Below, piece by piece: positions 20,148-32,398 of a stretch of 64,000 nt of DNA (position 1 is its first letter; the number at the start of each line of letters is the position of its first letter). Source of the DNA: Yersinia proxima (GTDB taxonomy: Bacteria > Pseudomonadota > Gammaproteobacteria > Enterobacterales > Enterobacteriaceae); contig NZ_CABHYG010000016.1 of NCBI RefSeq assembly GCF_902170785.1, positions 310,001 through 374,000 of the forward strand. The letters are read 5' to 3'. A model generated the notes under the pieces. The model saw nothing but the letters and a program-made list of their open reading frames with translations. It had not been told where the DNA came from and ran no database searches. The translations under genes were made by a program, and so were the position numbers.

Positions 20148-21068
20148 ATGTCTAACACCCCCTCCTTAGTTGATTTTAATCAACAACTTGCCGCACACCA
20201 GCAGCGAGTCAATCAGGCTCTGTTGGATTTTATTGCGCCCCTCCCTTTTGGCAATAGTGATTTGGTAGAGGCGATGCGCTATGGCGCTGTGTTGGGTGGT
20301 AAGCGGTTGCGTCCTTATCTGGTTTACGCCACCGGTCAAATGTTCGGTCTGTCACTGACCAATCTGGATGCCCCAGCCGCGGCAATTGAATGTATCCATG
20401 CTTATTCATTAATTCATGATGATTTGCCAGCGATGGATGACGATGATTTGCGCCGTGGGCAACCGACTTGTCATGTAAAATTTGGCGAAGCCAATGCCAT
20501 TCTGGCCGGAGATGCCCTGCAAACCTTGGCATTTTCTATCCTGGCAGAAGCACCCATGCCCGATGTCGCTGATAAAGACCGGCTGTCAATGATCGCAGAA
20601 TTAGCCCATGCCAGCGGTGTTGCCGGTATGTGCGGCGGGCAGGCACTAGATCTGGAAGCAGAATCCCGTCAGATAACACTGGATGATCTTGAGAAGATTC
20701 ACCGTCATAAAACCGGAGCACTAATCCGCTCCGCCGTTCGTCTCGGTGCGTTGGCTGCTGGTGTCTCTGGGCGCGAAGCTCTGCCATTACTAGACCGTTA
20801 TGCTAATGCGATCGGTCTGGCCTTTCAGGTGCAAGACGATATCTTAGACGTTATCGGTGATACAGCTACAATTGGTAAACGCCAAGGTTCTGATCAGCAA
20901 CACGGGAAAAGCACTTATCCGGCCCTTATGGGGCTAGATTGCGCCAAAGCCAAAGCCATGGATCTTTATCAGGAAGCACTTAGCGCCCTGAATGCGCTGT
21001 CGGCGCAATCCTATAACATAGCGCCACTACAGGCGTTAGCCTGTTTTATTATTGAGCGTGATAATTAG
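20148..21068 (+). CDS. ispA: Farnesyl diphosphate synthase
   Basis: Condenses dimethylallyl and geranyl diphosphate with isopentenyl diphosphate to give FPP for ubiquinone, undecaprenyl-P and heme O. The ATG at 20148 gives 306 residues (E. coli 299). The first Asp-rich motif is HDDLPAMDDDDLRRG, the second QDDILDV, and GKRLRPYL binds diphosphate. The upstream open frame overlapping xseB is not used. Confidence 0.97.
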   Translation: MSNTPSLVDFNQQLAAHQQRVNQALLDFIAPLPFGNSDLVEAMRYGAVLGGKRLRPYLVYATGQMFGLSLTNLDAPAAAIECIHAYSLIHDDLPAMDDDDLRRGQPTCHVKFGEANAILAGDALQTLAFSILAEAPMPDVADKDRLSMIAELAHASGVAGMCGGQALDLEAESRQITLDDLEKIHRHKTGALIRSAVRLGALAAGVSGREALPLLDRYANAIGLAFQVQDDILDVIGDTATIGKRQGSDQQHGKSTYPALMGLDCAKAKAMDLYQEALSALNALSAQSYNIAPLQALACFIIERDN

Positions 21069-21121
21069 AAATATGCTGGCAGTGAGTCAATGCCTACTTA
21101 ACCTTTTGATATGAGCATCGA

Positions 21122-22981
21122 ATGAGTCTTGATATAGCCAAATACCCGACATTGGCACTTGCAGAAAATCCCGAAGAACTGCGCATGTTGCCGAAAGAAA
21201 GTCTGCCGAAGTTGTGTGATGAACTGCGGCAGTATTTGCTTGCCTCTGTCAGCCGCTCCAGTGGGCATTTTGCTTCTGGATTGGGCGTCGTTGAGCTTAC
21301 TGTCGCGTTGCATTACGTCTACAACACGCCATTTGATAGTTTGGTGTGGGACGTCGGCCATCAGGCTTATCCGCACAAAATATTGACGGGCCGCCGCGAG
21401 CAAATAGGGACTATTCGCCAAAAAGATGGTTTGCATCCTTTCCCTTGGCGTGGCGAAAGTGAATATGACGTCCTTTCTGTCGGTCACTCCTCAACGTCCA
21501 TCAGTGCTGGCTTAGGCATGGCGGTAGCTGCGGAGCGTGAAGGTAAAGGGCGGCGTACTGTGTGTGTGATTGGTGATGGTGCTATCACTGCTGGTATGGC
21601 TTTTGAAGCTATGAATCATGCGGGTGATATTCACTCAGATATGCTGGTTATTCTTAACGATAACGAAATGTCTATTTCCGAAAACGTAGGCGGCCTGAAT
21701 AACCATTTGGCGCAGTTATTATCTGGCAAACTCTACGCCAGTCTGCGTGAAGGCGGTAAAAAAGCATTTTCGGGTTTACCACCGATTAAAGATTTGCTGA
21801 AACGTACCGAAGAACACCTGAAAGGAATGGTAGTACCCAGCACCTTATTTGAAGAACTAGGTTTTAATTATATCGGTCCGGTTGATGGTCACGACGTACA
21901 AGCACTGACGCAAACATTGAAAAATATGCGCAGTCTGAAAGGCCCACAGCTGCTGCATATCATGACTAAAAAGGGCAAAGGCTACGCACCGGCTGAAAAA
22001 GATCCCATCGGCTGGCACGCAGTACCCAAATTTGATCCGGCCTCCGGCACACTGCCGAAAAGCCAGGGCAATGTGCCTACCTACTCCAAAATTTTTGGTG
22101 AATGGCTATGTGAAACTGCCGCCAAAGACAGCCAGTTAATGGCCGTAACGCCAGCAATGCGTGAAGGCTCGGGGATGGTGCGCTTCTCGCGTGAATATCC
22201 ACAGCAGTATTTTGATGTGGCGATAGCCGAGCAGCATGCGGTGACCTTTGCAGCCGGTCTGGCAATTGGTGGCTATAAACCTATCGTTGCTATCTACTCC
22301 ACTTTCCTGCAACGGGCTTATGACCAGTTAATCCACGATGTTGCCATCCAAAATCTGCCGGTACTATTCGCCATTGACCGAGGCGGTTTGGTGGGTGCAG
22401 ATGGCCAAACTCATCAGGGCGCATTTGATCTATCATTTATGCGTTGCATTCCTAACATGGTTATCATGACCCCAAGTGATGAGAACGAGTGTCGTCAGAT
22501 GCTGCACACCGGCTATCACCATAACGGGCCAGCGGCGGTACGCTACCCGCGTGGCAATGGCACTGGTGCTGTGCTCGAACCATTGGCAATAATGCCGATT
22601 GGTAAAGGGATCGTGCGCCGCGAAGGTAAAAAAGTGGCCATTCTGTGCTTTGGAACATTGCTCGCTCAGGCGCAAATCGTCGCCGAAAATCTGAATGCCA
22701 CACTGGTTGACATGCGTTTCGTTAAACCATTGGATGAAGAGTTGGTGCTGGAACTGGCTGCCAGCCACCAGATACTGGTTACCGTTGAAGAAAACGCCAT
22801 TATGGGCGGTGCGGGCAGTGGTGTAAATGAGCTACTGATGGCAAAACGCCAGTTAGTGCCAGTATTGAATCTCGGCTTACCAGACCATTTTGTTCCACAA
22901 GGTGAACAAGATGAAATGCGCGCAGAATTTGGTTTGGATGCTGCGGGAATACAGCGCCAGATTGAAGCATGGTTGGAGTAA
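21122..22981 (+). CDS. dxs: 1-deoxy-D-xylulose-5-phosphate synthase
   Basis: Thiamine diphosphate-dependent entry enzyme of the MEP isoprenoid pathway: pyruvate plus glyceraldehyde 3-phosphate to DXP and CO2. The 619-residue product has the ThDP motif [18 protein letters not shown] with LNDNEMSI. It also has the transketolase-like [11 protein letters not shown] with the catalytic Glu, and [13 protein letters not shown]. Last gene of the operon; a palindrome and an ERIC element fill the gap to convergent pgpA. Confidence 0.98.
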   Translation: MSLDIAKYPTLALAENPEELRMLPKESLPKLCDELRQYLLASVSRSSGHFASGLGVVELTVALHYVYNTPFDSLVWDVGHQAYPHKILTGRREQIGTIRQKDGLHPFPWRGESEYDVLSVGHSSTSISAGLGMAVAAEREGKGRRTVCVIGDGAITAGMAFEAMNHAGDIHSDMLVILNDNEMSISENVGGLNNHLAQLLSGKLYASLREGGKKAFSGLPPIKDLLKRTEEHLKGMVVPSTLFEELGFNYIGPVDGHDVQALTQTLKNMRSLKGPQLLHIMTKKGKGYAPAEKDPIGWHAVPKFDPASGTLPKSQGNVPTYSKIFGEWLCETAAKDSQLMAVTPAMREGSGMVRFSREYPQQYFDVAIAEQHAVTFAAGLAIGGYKPIVAIYSTFLQRAYDQLIHDVAIQNLPVLFAIDRGGLVGADGQTHQGAFDLSFMRCIPNMVIMTPSDENECRQMLHTGYHHNGPAAVRYPRGNGTGAVLEPLAIMPIGKGIVRREGKKVAILCFGTLLAQAQIVAENLNATLVDMRFVKPLDEELVLELAASHQILVTVEENAIMGGAGSGVNELLMAKRQLVPVLNLGLPDHFVPQGEQDEMRAEFGLDAAGIQRQIEAWLE

Positions 22982-23000
22982 CTCAGACAGATAACACCGT

Positions 23001-23084
23001 GAGCCAAGGGCGACCACTCCTACGGGCGCTCCGGCGGCTTTCGCCGCTACGACCCGAAAGGAGCGTTTCCCTTGGTTCGGCTTT
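23001..23084. repeat. 84-base imperfect palindrome downstream of dxs
   Basis: Nested stems: GAGCCAAGGG/CCCTTGGTTC outside, CGCTCC/GGAGCG in the middle, and GCGGC-TTTC-GCCGC at the tip. It may act as a two-way terminator between convergent dxs and pgpA. Its size and structure suggest a dispersed palindromic repeat, but I have only one copy in view. Confidence 0.6.
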
Positions 23085-23112
23085 TACCTGCACTTTGAAA
23101 GATAACCACACA

Positions 23113-23238
23113 TATACCCTATAGATTTCAAGGTACAGGAAGGCGGCAAGCGAGATAATCCCGATGAGCTTACATAAGTAAGTGATTCGGGTTATTAAGC
23201 GTAGCCAACACACCTGTAACTTGAAAGATGACGGGTAT
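23113..23238 (-). repeat. ERIC element, copy B
   Basis: About 126 bases with TATACCC/GGGTAT ends, the AGGAAGGCGGCAA block, and the core hairpin ATCCCGATGAGCTTAC / GTAAGTGATTCGGG. It lies between the convergent dxs and pgpA stops and ends next to the pgpA stop. Confidence 0.88.
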
Positions 23239-23735
23239 CAGTAGAACAGATCTGCTGGCCAGTAGTGCCCCACGACAAAAATAATCGCCGCCGCAACCAC
23301 CCCGGCGATGATGTCATCCACCATGATCCCCATCCCGCCGTGAACATTACGATCAAACCAGCGAATCGGCCAAGGCTTCCAGATATCAAAAATACGAAAT
23401 GCCACAAAACCAGCGACTATCCATTGCCAATCATTGACCGGCAATGCCATCAAGGTAATCCACATCCCGACAAATTCATCCCACACGATACTACCGTGGT
23501 CATGAACTTGCATATCTTTGGCAGTGCGATGGCAAATATAGACACCAATACAGATGCTAAACATCACCGCGAGGGAGTAAAGTTGCCAAGGTAACTGAAT
23601 CAATAACAACCAGAAAGGAATAGCAGCAATAGACCCCATAGTACCTGGTGCCCACGGCGATAATCCGCTGCCAAAACCCGTTGCCAACAAGTGCCACGGA
23701 TTAGATAACCGCAGACGACGTTTAGCTTCATCCAT
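23238..23735 (-). CDS. pgpA: Phosphatidylglycerophosphatase A
   Basis: Inner-membrane enzyme dephosphorylating phosphatidylglycerol phosphate to phosphatidylglycerol. The ATG at 23735 overlaps the end of thiL by 8 bases (ATGGATGA) and gives 165 residues (E. coli 172, with a slightly longer N-terminus). Conserved [14 protein letters not shown] and [18 protein letters not shown] segments hold the acidic active-site residues. Last gene of the nrdR-ribD operon. Confidence 0.95.
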   Translation of the reverse strand: MDEAKRRLRLSNPWHLLATGFGSGLSPWAPGTMGSIAAIPFWLLLIQLPWQLYSLAVMFSICIGVYICHRTAKDMQVHDHGSIVWDEFVGMWITLMALPVNDWQWIVAGFVAFRIFDIWKPWPIRWFDRNVHGGMGIMVDDIIAGVVAAAIIFVVGHYWPADLFY

Positions 23736-24717
23736 GCGCTTTACCTGCAGAGAAATGGTCGAAGCCACGCAGATTCATCTCAACCGCCTGCCCTTCACGG
23801 AAGAATTTAACCCCTTCTGATTGTGGAGCAATCTGACCAATACAAGTGTAGGCTGCCCCGGTGTGACTCAGTGCAACTTTCAGCGCCCCACGGTTTATTT
23901 CTGGTACGGTAAAGCACAGTTCATAGTCTTCACCACCGCTCAATGCCCAGCGCAGAGCTTGTTCAGCATCCACCTGATTTTTCAGTGCATCAGAATAGGG
24001 CAAAGCATCTAGCTCGATGCGGGCACCGCAACCACTGGCTTTGAGGATATGTTGTAAGTCAGAAATCAAGCCATCAGAGATATCAATGGCAGAGCTGGCG
24101 AGGTCGCGTAAAGCCTGCCCCTGCAAAACTCGGGGTTGTGGTCGCAAATGGCGGTGAATGAGCGCGGCTCTGTCGGCCTCATCATCAACCCGCAACTCGT
24201 TTTGCAAAATAGCCAAACCAGCCGCACTATCACCCAATGTACCAGTCACATAAATCCAGTCACCAACCCGAGCACCAGCGCGCTTCAATGCTCGTCCTTC
24301 AGGGACTAAACCTTGGATGGTTAACGTCAGACTCAATGGCCCACGAGTGGTGTCACCACCAATCAATTGCATGCCATAATAATTAAGCTGATCAAACAAG
24401 CTATCACTGAATGATTGCAGCCAGTCTTCATTGACATTAGGAAGGGTCAGTGCAAGAGATAACCAGGCAGGATCGGCACCCATAGCCGCTAGATCGCTAA
24501 GGTTTACCGCTAAAGATTTGTATCCGAGATCGGCCGGATCAATATCCGGAAGGAAATGAACACCAGACACCAGTGTATCTGTACTGATGGCCAACAGCTG
24601 TTTCTCTGCCACTGTAAGAAGTGCGCAGTCGTCTCCAATACCCAGTTCTACATCCCGGCGATTACTTCTGAACCGGTCAAAGTAGCGGGCAATGAGGTCA
24701 AATTCGCCACATGCCAT
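23728..24717 (-). CDS. thiL: Thiamine-monophosphate kinase
   Basis: ATP-dependent phosphorylation of thiamine monophosphate to the active diphosphate. The 329-residue product (E. coli 325) has the family motifs [38 protein letters not shown] and the C-terminal [12 protein letters not shown]. It lies in the nrdR-ribD-ribH-nusB-thiL-pgpA operon, separated from nusB by a strong hairpin. Confidence 0.97.
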   Translation of the reverse strand: MACGEFDLIARYFDRFRSNRRDVELGIGDDCALLTVAEKQLLAISTDTLVSGVHFLPDIDPADLGYKSLAVNLSDLAAMGADPAWLSLALTLPNVNEDWLQSFSDSLFDQLNYYGMQLIGGDTTRGPLSLTLTIQGLVPEGRALKRAGARVGDWIYVTGTLGDSAAGLAILQNELRVDDEADRAALIHRHLRPQPRVLQGQALRDLASSAIDISDGLISDLQHILKASGCGARIELDALPYSDALKNQVDAEQALRWALSGGEDYELCFTVPEINRGALKVALSHTGAAYTCIGQIAPQSEGVKFFREGQAVEMNLRGFDHFSAGKAHG

Positions 24718-24750
24718 AATACAATTCCAGAAATGTTAACTGTTCAATAA

Positions 24751-24775
24751 ATTAAGGCCGGAAACCGGCCTTAAT
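24751..24775 (-). terminator. hairpin between nusB and thiL
   Basis: An 11-base perfect stem ATTAAGGCCGG/CCGGCCTTAAT with a three-base loop inside the operon. The following T content on the minus strand is modest (TTTATT). It could attenuate thiL-pgpA or protect the upstream mRNA end. Confidence 0.5.
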
Positions 24776-24796
24776 TCAAGTCGTTAATGCAACGAG

Positions 24797-25213
24797 TTAC
24801 TTTCGCTTACGTACCGTCGGAGCAACCTTATCCAGCACCCCGTTGACAAACTTATGGCTATCAGCAGCACCGAACGTTTTGGCAAGTTCGATCGCTTCAT
24901 TGATCGCCACTTTATAAGGGACATCATCACGTTTGCTCAGTTCAAACAGCGCAATACGCAGAACCGCTCTTTCAACCTGACCTAATTCTTCGAGCTGGCG
25001 AGAAAGAACAGGCGCCATTAGCGCATCCAGAGATGCGGCGTTAACGGCAACCCCAGACAGCAATTCGCGAAAATAGGCAATGTCTACATCTTTGACATCC
25101 TGCTCAGACAGGAACTGTAATTCAACATCAGCGATGTCGTTTTTAGACAACTGCCAAGAGTAGAGCGCTTGAACAGCGCACTCACGAGCGCGGCGACGAG
25201 CAGCAGGTTTCAC
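24797..25213 (-). CDS. nusB: Transcription antitermination factor NusB
   Basis: RNA-binding helical protein that binds boxA with NusE (S10) for rRNA antitermination. The 138-residue product carries the Arg-rich start ([20 protein letters not shown]) and the C-terminal [14 protein letters not shown] and KFVNGVLDK motifs. It follows ribH by 25 bases, the usual enterobacterial arrangement. Confidence 0.97.
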   Translation of the reverse strand: MKPAARRRARECAVQALYSWQLSKNDIADVELQFLSEQDVKDVDIAYFRELLSGVAVNAASLDALMAPVLSRQLEELGQVERAVLRIALFELSKRDDVPYKVAINEAIELAKTFGAADSHKFVNGVLDKVAPTVRKRK

Positions 25214-25238
25214 GGAATTCCCCTTAACTTAACTAAAT

Positions 25239-25709
25239 TCAGCCTTTAATAGCTTTGATTACATTAATCATTTCAAGCGCGGTCAGGGCAGCTTCTGCAC
25301 CTTTATTACCTGCTTTAGTACCGGCACGCTCAATTGCCTGCTCAATACTTTCTGTGGTCAGCACACCGAAAGCCACCGGAATATCGCTGTTCATCGCTAC
25401 ACTTGATAGACCAGAACTTGCTTCACCAGCAACATATTCAAAGTGCGCAGTGCCCCCACGGATAACCGTACCCAGCGCAATCACCGCATCGTAACGATTT
25501 GTTTTTGCCAGCACATTAGCAACCAGCGGCAATTCATAAGCACCGGGAACCCAAACAACAGTGATGTTGTCATCCGCTACCTGGCCAATGCGCTTGAGGG
25601 CATCAATGGCACCTTCCAGCAGGCTGTCGTTGATAAAGTTGTTAAAACGCGCAATTGCAATCGCCACGCGGGCATTAGGAGTAGCAACAACACCTTCGAT
25701 AACGTTCAT
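25239..25709 (-). CDS. ribH: 6,7-dimethyl-8-ribityllumazine synthase
   Basis: Penultimate step of riboflavin synthesis; assembles as a 60-mer or pentamers. The ATG at 25709 ([17 protein letters not shown]) gives 156 residues like E. coli RibE/RibH; the frame upstream is not coding. Conserved [24 protein letters not shown] and [20 protein letters not shown] are all present. In the operon after ribD. Confidence 0.97.
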   Translation of the reverse strand: MNVIEGVVATPNARVAIAIARFNNFINDSLLEGAIDALKRIGQVADDNITVVWVPGAYELPLVANVLAKTNRYDAVIALGTVIRGGTAHFEYVAGEASSGLSSVAMNSDIPVAFGVLTTESIEQAIERAGTKAGNKGAEAALTALEMINVIKAIKG

Positions 25710-25843
25710 AGCTTTCCTCAATATGGGTTCATACCCCGCAGGGGGGCGGATTCTATCATATTCTTTCACGCCCTGCCCCTGCGCATTTGTAAAACACTGG
25801 CAAGACTATGATTAGCAGAGGGAATCCCTGCCAGATAATTTCA

Positions 25844-26953
25844 TTAATACTTCGGTTTCAAGCGCAGACGCAAGTCTGGCCCTACCTGACGCACCTCACT
25901 GAATACGAACTCAGGGGTATCACTCAGTTGCGTTAACCCAGCCAATTGACATAACCCACGAGCATCGCTACCTAGCAATTTGGGCGCAATATACAGAATT
26001 AGCTCATCAACTACACCAGCCTGCAACAAGGCTCCGGCCAATTGCGGCCCAGCTTCAACCCAAACAGAATTAATTTGCCGCTTACCCAATTGCATCATCA
26101 GTAAGACCAAATCCACCCCATTGCCATGACGTGGTAGCAACAACTGCTCGACATTATCTGGCCATACCTGCTCATCAGCCTCAACCCGAGCTAACCAAGA
26201 CGAGCCGTCTTGCTGTATGACTTTATGCTGTGGCGTGACACGGTTATGACTATCAAGAATTATTCGAACGGGTTGGCGCAATGCATCTTGAGGATACTGC
26301 GCCTGAGTTTGTGCATCCAACTCCTGCCAGCGTACGGTCAGTGAAGGATCATCAGCCAATACGGTGGCACTAGTGCTAAGAATAGCAGAGCTTTGCGCCC
26401 GAAAGCGCTGCACATCCTGACGCGCTTGTGGCGAGGTAATCCACTGGCTTTCACCCGAGGCCATCGCGGTGCGACCATCCAGGGATGCAGCCATTTTCAA
26501 TTGCAAATAAGGAAAACCCGTGCGCATCCGTTTCAAGAAACCGAGATTAACCGCTTCGGCTTCCGCCAGCATCAAACCGTGGTCGACTTCAACCCCAGCC
26601 TGTTTTAATTTATATAACCCACGCCCGGCAACTTGCGGGTTAGGATCCTGCATCGCGGCTACCACACGTTTTACACCGGCAGTAAGCAAAGCATCGGCAC
26701 ATGGCGGCGTTCGCCCATGGTGGCTGCATGGCTCAAGGGTGACATAAGCAGTCGCACCACGCGCTTTCTCACCCGCCATCCGTAAAGCATGCACCTCGGC
26801 ATGGGGTTCACCGGCACGCAAATGATAGCCCTCACCGACAATCTCGTCATCGCGCACCAAAACACACCCGACATTAGGGTTAGGTGACGTGGTAAAGCGC
26901 CCTAGCCGCGCCAACTCAAAGGCTCGGGCCATATAGAATTCATCAGGCTGCAT
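25844..26953 (-). CDS. ribD: Bifunctional riboflavin deaminase/reductase
   Basis: Deaminates and then reduces the pyrimidine intermediate of riboflavin synthesis. The N-terminal deaminase domain has the zinc ligands HAEVHAL and PCSHHGRTPPC. The C-terminal reductase domain starts near residue 150 (LKMAASLDGRTAM). The 369 residues match the family. Downstream of nrdR by 64 bases and upstream of ribH. Confidence 0.97.
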   Translation of the reverse strand: MQPDEFYMARAFELARLGRFTTSPNPNVGCVLVRDDEIVGEGYHLRAGEPHAEVHALRMAGEKARGATAYVTLEPCSHHGRTPPCADALLTAGVKRVVAAMQDPNPQVAGRGLYKLKQAGVEVDHGLMLAEAEAVNLGFLKRMRTGFPYLQLKMAASLDGRTAMASGESQWITSPQARQDVQRFRAQSSAILSTSATVLADDPSLTVRWQELDAQTQAQYPQDALRQPVRIILDSHNRVTPQHKVIQQDGSSWLARVEADEQVWPDNVEQLLLPRHGNGVDLVLLMMQLGKRQINSVWVEAGPQLAGALLQAGVVDELILYIAPKLLGSDARGLCQLAGLTQLSDTPEFVFSEVRQVGPDLRLRLKPKY

Positions 26954-27017
26954 GGCTTTCCTTACTTTTATGCTGTGGCAATTAGCAGGGGGCTAACGGC
27001 TTTGACGACTATGTTGA

Positions 27018-27467
27018 TTAATCCTGCAAGCGGGCAATTTCTTCGCCGAATTCGCGGATATCTTCAAAACTGCGGTACACCGAGGCAAAGCGGATATAGG
27101 CCACTTTATCCAGGCGTTTCAGTGCTTCCATCACCAGATTACCAATCATCTTGGTGGGCACTTCGCGCTCGCCGGTGGCGCGTAACTGAGATTTAATGTG
27201 ACTGATTGCCGTTTCGACATCATCAGAGCTGACAGGCCGTTTTTCCAATGCTTTCAACATGCCACGGCGTAATTTATCTTCATTAAATGGCTCGCGCACA
27301 TCATCACTTTTAATGACGCGCGGTAACACCAGTTCCGCCACTTCGAAAGTGGTAAAGCGTTCATTACAATCTAAACACTGGCGGCGACGGCGCACTTGCG
27401 AACCATCGCTCACCAGACGGGAGTCAATGACTTTGGTATCCACAGCGGCACAAAACGGGCAATGCAT
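27018..27467 (-). CDS. nrdR: NrdR, repressor of ribonucleotide reductase genes
   Basis: Nucleotide-sensing repressor that binds NrdR boxes before nrd operons. The 149-residue product has an N-terminal zinc ribbon (CPFC at 3-6, CLDC near 31-34) with the basic VRRRRQC stretch. An ATP-cone domain follows ([20 protein letters not shown]). First gene of the nrdR-ribD-ribH-nusB-thiL-pgpA operon. Confidence 0.97.
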   Translation of the reverse strand: MHCPFCAAVDTKVIDSRLVSDGSQVRRRRQCLDCNERFTTFEVAELVLPRVIKSDDVREPFNEDKLRRGMLKALEKRPVSSDDVETAISHIKSQLRATGEREVPTKMIGNLVMEALKRLDKVAYIRFASVYRSFEDIREFGEEIARLQD

Positions 27468-27587
27468 AGCGCTTCCTGATGGGTGAGCTTAAACTTAGCG
27501 ACAGTTTACCGCGAACTGTCGCGACAACAAAGGGTGGAAGCGGTAGTTTATGTTGATTGAACGATTGCGAACTTGGTTCAACAAATG

Positions 27588-27625
27588 AAAAACCCTGATA
27601 CCGGCAATACCAGTATCAGGGTTTA
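27588..27625 (-). terminator. secF operon terminator
   Basis: Twelve-base stem AACCCTGATAC/GTATCAGGGTT with TTTTT on the minus strand, just past the secF stop. Confidence 0.88.
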
Positions 27626-27647
27626 TTTACGTTCTATCGTTTATAGC

Positions 27648-28616
27648 TTAAGGCAGGATTGAAGGCTGATCTGCACCTTCTTTCTCGACTTTCTGCTGCA
27701 ACATATGCTCACGTTTCATACCCAGTTTCAACGCCAGCGCGGACGCAACGTAGATGGATGAAACTGTACCGATGGAAACACCGATCAGCATGGTGAGTGA
27801 GAAGCCTTGCAGCATCGCACCACCAAAGATAAACAGCATCAATACCACCATCAGCGTGGTTGCAGAAGTCATGATAGTACGGCTTAAGGTCTGAGTCAGA
27901 GACACGTTCATGATTTCGTAAGGCGTCCCGCGGCGAATTTTGCGGAAGTTCTCACGAATACGGTCTGATACCACAATACTATCGTTAAGCGAGTAACCAA
28001 TAACCGACATCAATGAAGCGATGATGGTCAAGTCAATCTCGATATGGAATAACGACAAAATCCCCATGGTAATAACCACGTCATGCGCCAGAGCGATAAC
28101 CGCCCCCAGAGCCAGACGCCATTCAAAACGGAAACCGACATAAACCAGAATACACAGCAACGCGACTATCAACGCCATGCCACCAGCTTGGGCTAAATCG
28201 CTGCCCACACTCGGCCCAACGAATTCGATACGTTTTACCGATGCATTCTTATCAACCGACTCATTAATAACAGAGATAACTTTGTTGCCCAATTCCTGCC
28301 CGGCAGTTCCACTGGCTGGTGGCATACGTACCATCACATCACGGGTGCTACCAAAGTTTTGCAGAATTGGTGATTCAAAGCCCGCGGCTTCCAATGTGTC
28401 ACGCAGTTGATCCAAATCCGCAGGTTTTTCCAGGGAAATCTCAATCACCGTACCACCGGTGAAATCCAGCCCCCAGTTAAACCCTTTAGTGGACATCACC
28501 ACAATGGATGCCACTAACAACAGCAATGAGACGCCGAAAGCAACATAATCCCAGCGCATAAAGTCATAGACTTTACGGCCGTAGTTCAGTTGTTCAACAG
28601 TATAATCCTGTGCCAC
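27648..28616 (-). CDS. secF: SecF, Sec translocon accessory membrane subunit
   Basis: With SecD uses the proton gradient to pull exported proteins through SecYEG. A GTG at 28616, after GAGGAG, gives 322 residues (E. coli 323, also GTG). Six membrane segments, the periplasmic P4 domain, and the [12 protein letters not shown] and [15 protein letters not shown] signatures are present; the end [12 protein letters not shown] is identical to E. coli. It starts 10 bases after the secD stop. Confidence 0.97.
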   Translation of the reverse strand: MAQDYTVEQLNYGRKVYDFMRWDYVAFGVSLLLLVASIVVMSTKGFNWGLDFTGGTVIEISLEKPADLDQLRDTLEAAGFESPILQNFGSTRDVMVRMPPASGTAGQELGNKVISVINESVDKNASVKRIEFVGPSVGSDLAQAGGMALIVALLCILVYVGFRFEWRLALGAVIALAHDVVITMGILSLFHIEIDLTIIASLMSVIGYSLNDSIVVSDRIRENFRKIRRGTPYEIMNVSLTQTLSRTIMTSATTLMVVLMLFIFGGAMLQGFSLTMLIGVSIGTVSSIYVASALALKLGMKREHMLQQKVEKEGADQPSILP

Positions 28617-28626
28617 AACGTACTCC

Positions 28627-30474
28627 TCAAATAGACAGCTTGTTAATGCGCTTGCCGCCGTAAAGCAGGTTGACGATGGCACGAGTACCGACGATTGCGG
28701 TGAACATTGACGTTACAACACCGATTGCCGTTGTAATGGCAAAGCCTTTAATCGAACCAGTACCCACAGCATAAAGAATAATCGCTGTGATAAGTGTCGT
28801 TACGTTCGCATCGACGATACTTGAGAAGGCACCTTTATACCCTTCATGAATCGCTTGCTGGATCGTCCGCCCGTTCTTGTACTCTTCTTTTATTCGCTCG
28901 TTAATCAGAACGTTAGCATCAACTGCTACCGCCAGGGTTAACACTATCCCGGCAATACCCGGCATGGTTAATGTCGCCCCCGGTAACAGAGACATCACAC
29001 CCACGATCAACACCAGGTTAGCCAACAGCGCAGTACTGGCAATCACCCCAAATTTACGGTAGTAAACCACCATAAACAGGATAGAAACCGCCAAGCCCCA
29101 CAAGCAAGCCTCCAAACCTTGGGTAATATTCTGAGAACCCAAAGTTGGCCCAATAGTGCGTTCTTCTACAATCTGGATGGGTGCAATCAATGCACCAGCG
29201 CGCAGCAATAGAGAAAGTTGACGAGCTTCAGCCGGATTATCGATACCGGTAATGCGGAAACTGTTACCCAAGCGAGACTGGATGGTCGCGACGTTGATAA
29301 CTTCTTCCTGCTTAACCAGAACCGCTCGGCCATTAGCATCTTTTTTACCGCTGTCTTTATATTCTACAAACAAAGTCGCCATCGGCTTGCCGATATTGTC
29401 TTTGGTAAAATTAGACATAGCAGAACCACCCGCGCTATCGAGCGAGATATTAACCTGAGCCTGGTTATATTCGTCGGTGCTGGAAGTGGAGTCAGTAATA
29501 TGGTCACCGGTCAGGATAACGCGCTTGTACAAGACAACCGGGCGGCCTTCACGCGTGTTTTTGACTTCAGAATCGCCCGGAACACGACCGGAAGCAGCAA
29601 CGGAGGCATCAACATTGCTGTTGACCAAACGGAATTCCAGCGTTGCAGTCGCACCAAGAATCTCTTTGGCACGTGCAGTATCTTGGATACCCGGCAACTC
29701 AACGACAATACGATCTGAGCCCTGGCGCTGAACCAACGGCTCGGCTACACCTAATTGGTTAACCCGGTTACGCAGAATAGTAATGTTTTGCTGAACGGCA
29801 TATTCGCGCGCTTCCCGCAAACGGTCATCACTCATCACAGCTTTTAAGGTATTGCTGCCATTGGAGCCAATCACCAGATCACGGTGGCGAGGAGAAAGGT
29901 AGCTAATAGCGTCATCGCGCGTTTTATCGTCGCGGAAACGCACTTCAACACCATAATTATCCAGTTTACGTACCGTCGCATACGGGATATTTTTCTCACG
30001 CAAATCACTGCGCAGAGTATCCATCGTTTGCTCTTGTAACTTGCCAAGCGCAGTATCCATGTCCACTTCCATCAAGAAATGCACACCGCCACGCAGGTCG
30101 AGGCCAAGTTTCATCGGCTCTGCACCCAGTTTAGCAAGCCATGAAGGCGTTGCTGGAGCCAGGTTTAACGCAATAACGTATTTGTCCCCCATCGCAGCCA
30201 CAAGTGCTTCACGAGCGCGCAGCTGGACGTCAGGATCTCTAAAGCGAGCCAGGATTGCACCATTTTCCAGCGCAATAGACTTGCTCGCTATGTTGTCTTT
30301 TTCTAAAACGTCACGGACTTGGACCAGCGTTGTTTCACTGGCGGCGATTCCTCGCGCACCAGTGATTTGAACAGCCGGATCCTCACCATAAAGGTTGGGA
30401 AGTGCATATAGCAGACCGATGAAGATCACTACGATCAGCATCAGATACTTCCACAAAGGATAACGGTTTAACAC
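28627..30474 (-). CDS. secD: SecD, Sec translocon accessory membrane subunit
   Basis: Six-helix inner-membrane RND-like protein with a large periplasmic domain; partner of SecF and YajC. The 615 residues equal E. coli. It has the start [12 protein letters not shown], the [15 protein letters not shown] motif, the periplasmic domain to about residue 450, and [14 protein letters not shown] in the fourth helix. Lies 27 bases after yajC. Confidence 0.98.
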   Translation of the reverse strand: MLNRYPLWKYLMLIVVIFIGLLYALPNLYGEDPAVQITGARGIAASETTLVQVRDVLEKDNIASKSIALENGAILARFRDPDVQLRAREALVAAMGDKYVIALNLAPATPSWLAKLGAEPMKLGLDLRGGVHFLMEVDMDTALGKLQEQTMDTLRSDLREKNIPYATVRKLDNYGVEVRFRDDKTRDDAISYLSPRHRDLVIGSNGSNTLKAVMSDDRLREAREYAVQQNITILRNRVNQLGVAEPLVQRQGSDRIVVELPGIQDTARAKEILGATATLEFRLVNSNVDASVAASGRVPGDSEVKNTREGRPVVLYKRVILTGDHITDSTSSTDEYNQAQVNISLDSAGGSAMSNFTKDNIGKPMATLFVEYKDSGKKDANGRAVLVKQEEVINVATIQSRLGNSFRITGIDNPAEARQLSLLLRAGALIAPIQIVEERTIGPTLGSQNITQGLEACLWGLAVSILFMVVYYRKFGVIASTALLANLVLIVGVMSLLPGATLTMPGIAGIVLTLAVAVDANVLINERIKEEYKNGRTIQQAIHEGYKGAFSSIVDANVTTLITAIILYAVGTGSIKGFAITTAIGVVTSMFTAIVGTRAIVNLLYGGKRINKLSI

Positions 30475-30501
30475 GGCAATTCCCTTCGGGAAAATCGAAA
30501 A

Positions 30502-30834
30502 TTACAGAGCTTTCATTGTACCTTTCGGTAAAACGGCAGCAACGAAGTCACGTTTGATCATCACTTCAGTGGTGTCGTTCAGTGCGATAACGATATACCC
30601 TGTTTCCGCAACTTTAGTAACACGACCAAGTAAGCCACCAGTGGTCAACACTTCATCACCTTTACCAATAGAATCCATCAGTTTTTTGTGTTCTTTAGCA
30701 CGTTTTTGCTGTGGACGCAGGATCATGAAGTAAAAAATCAGACCAAATACCACCAGCATAATCACCAGGGAGTACGGGCTGCTCTGAGCCGGAGCCCCAG
30801 CGGATGCGACAGCATCGGAAATGAAAAGACTCAT
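30502..30834 (-). CDS. yajC: YajC, Sec holo-translocon subunit
   Basis: Single-span inner-membrane protein found with SecDF. The 110-residue product has one transmembrane helix near residues 19-39 followed by the conserved MILRPQQKRAKEHKKLMDS and a small cytoplasmic domain. Between tgt and secD, as in other gamma-proteobacteria. Confidence 0.96.
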   Translation of the reverse strand: MSLFISDAVASAGAPAQSSPYSLVIMLVVFGLIFYFMILRPQQKRAKEHKKLMDSIGKGDEVLTTGGLLGRVTKVAETGYIVIALNDTTEVMIKRDFVAAVLPKGTMKAL

Positions 30835-30946
30835 TAAAATTCCCTCATTGTTATCAATATCAGTAGTGTGAAATCAGTGTGTTAAAATCAGCAACCGCAA
30901 AATCCTAACCGTTTAGTCCATAATTGCAAAGGCAATAATTTTAAAA

Positions 30947-32398
<1,452 letters not shown>

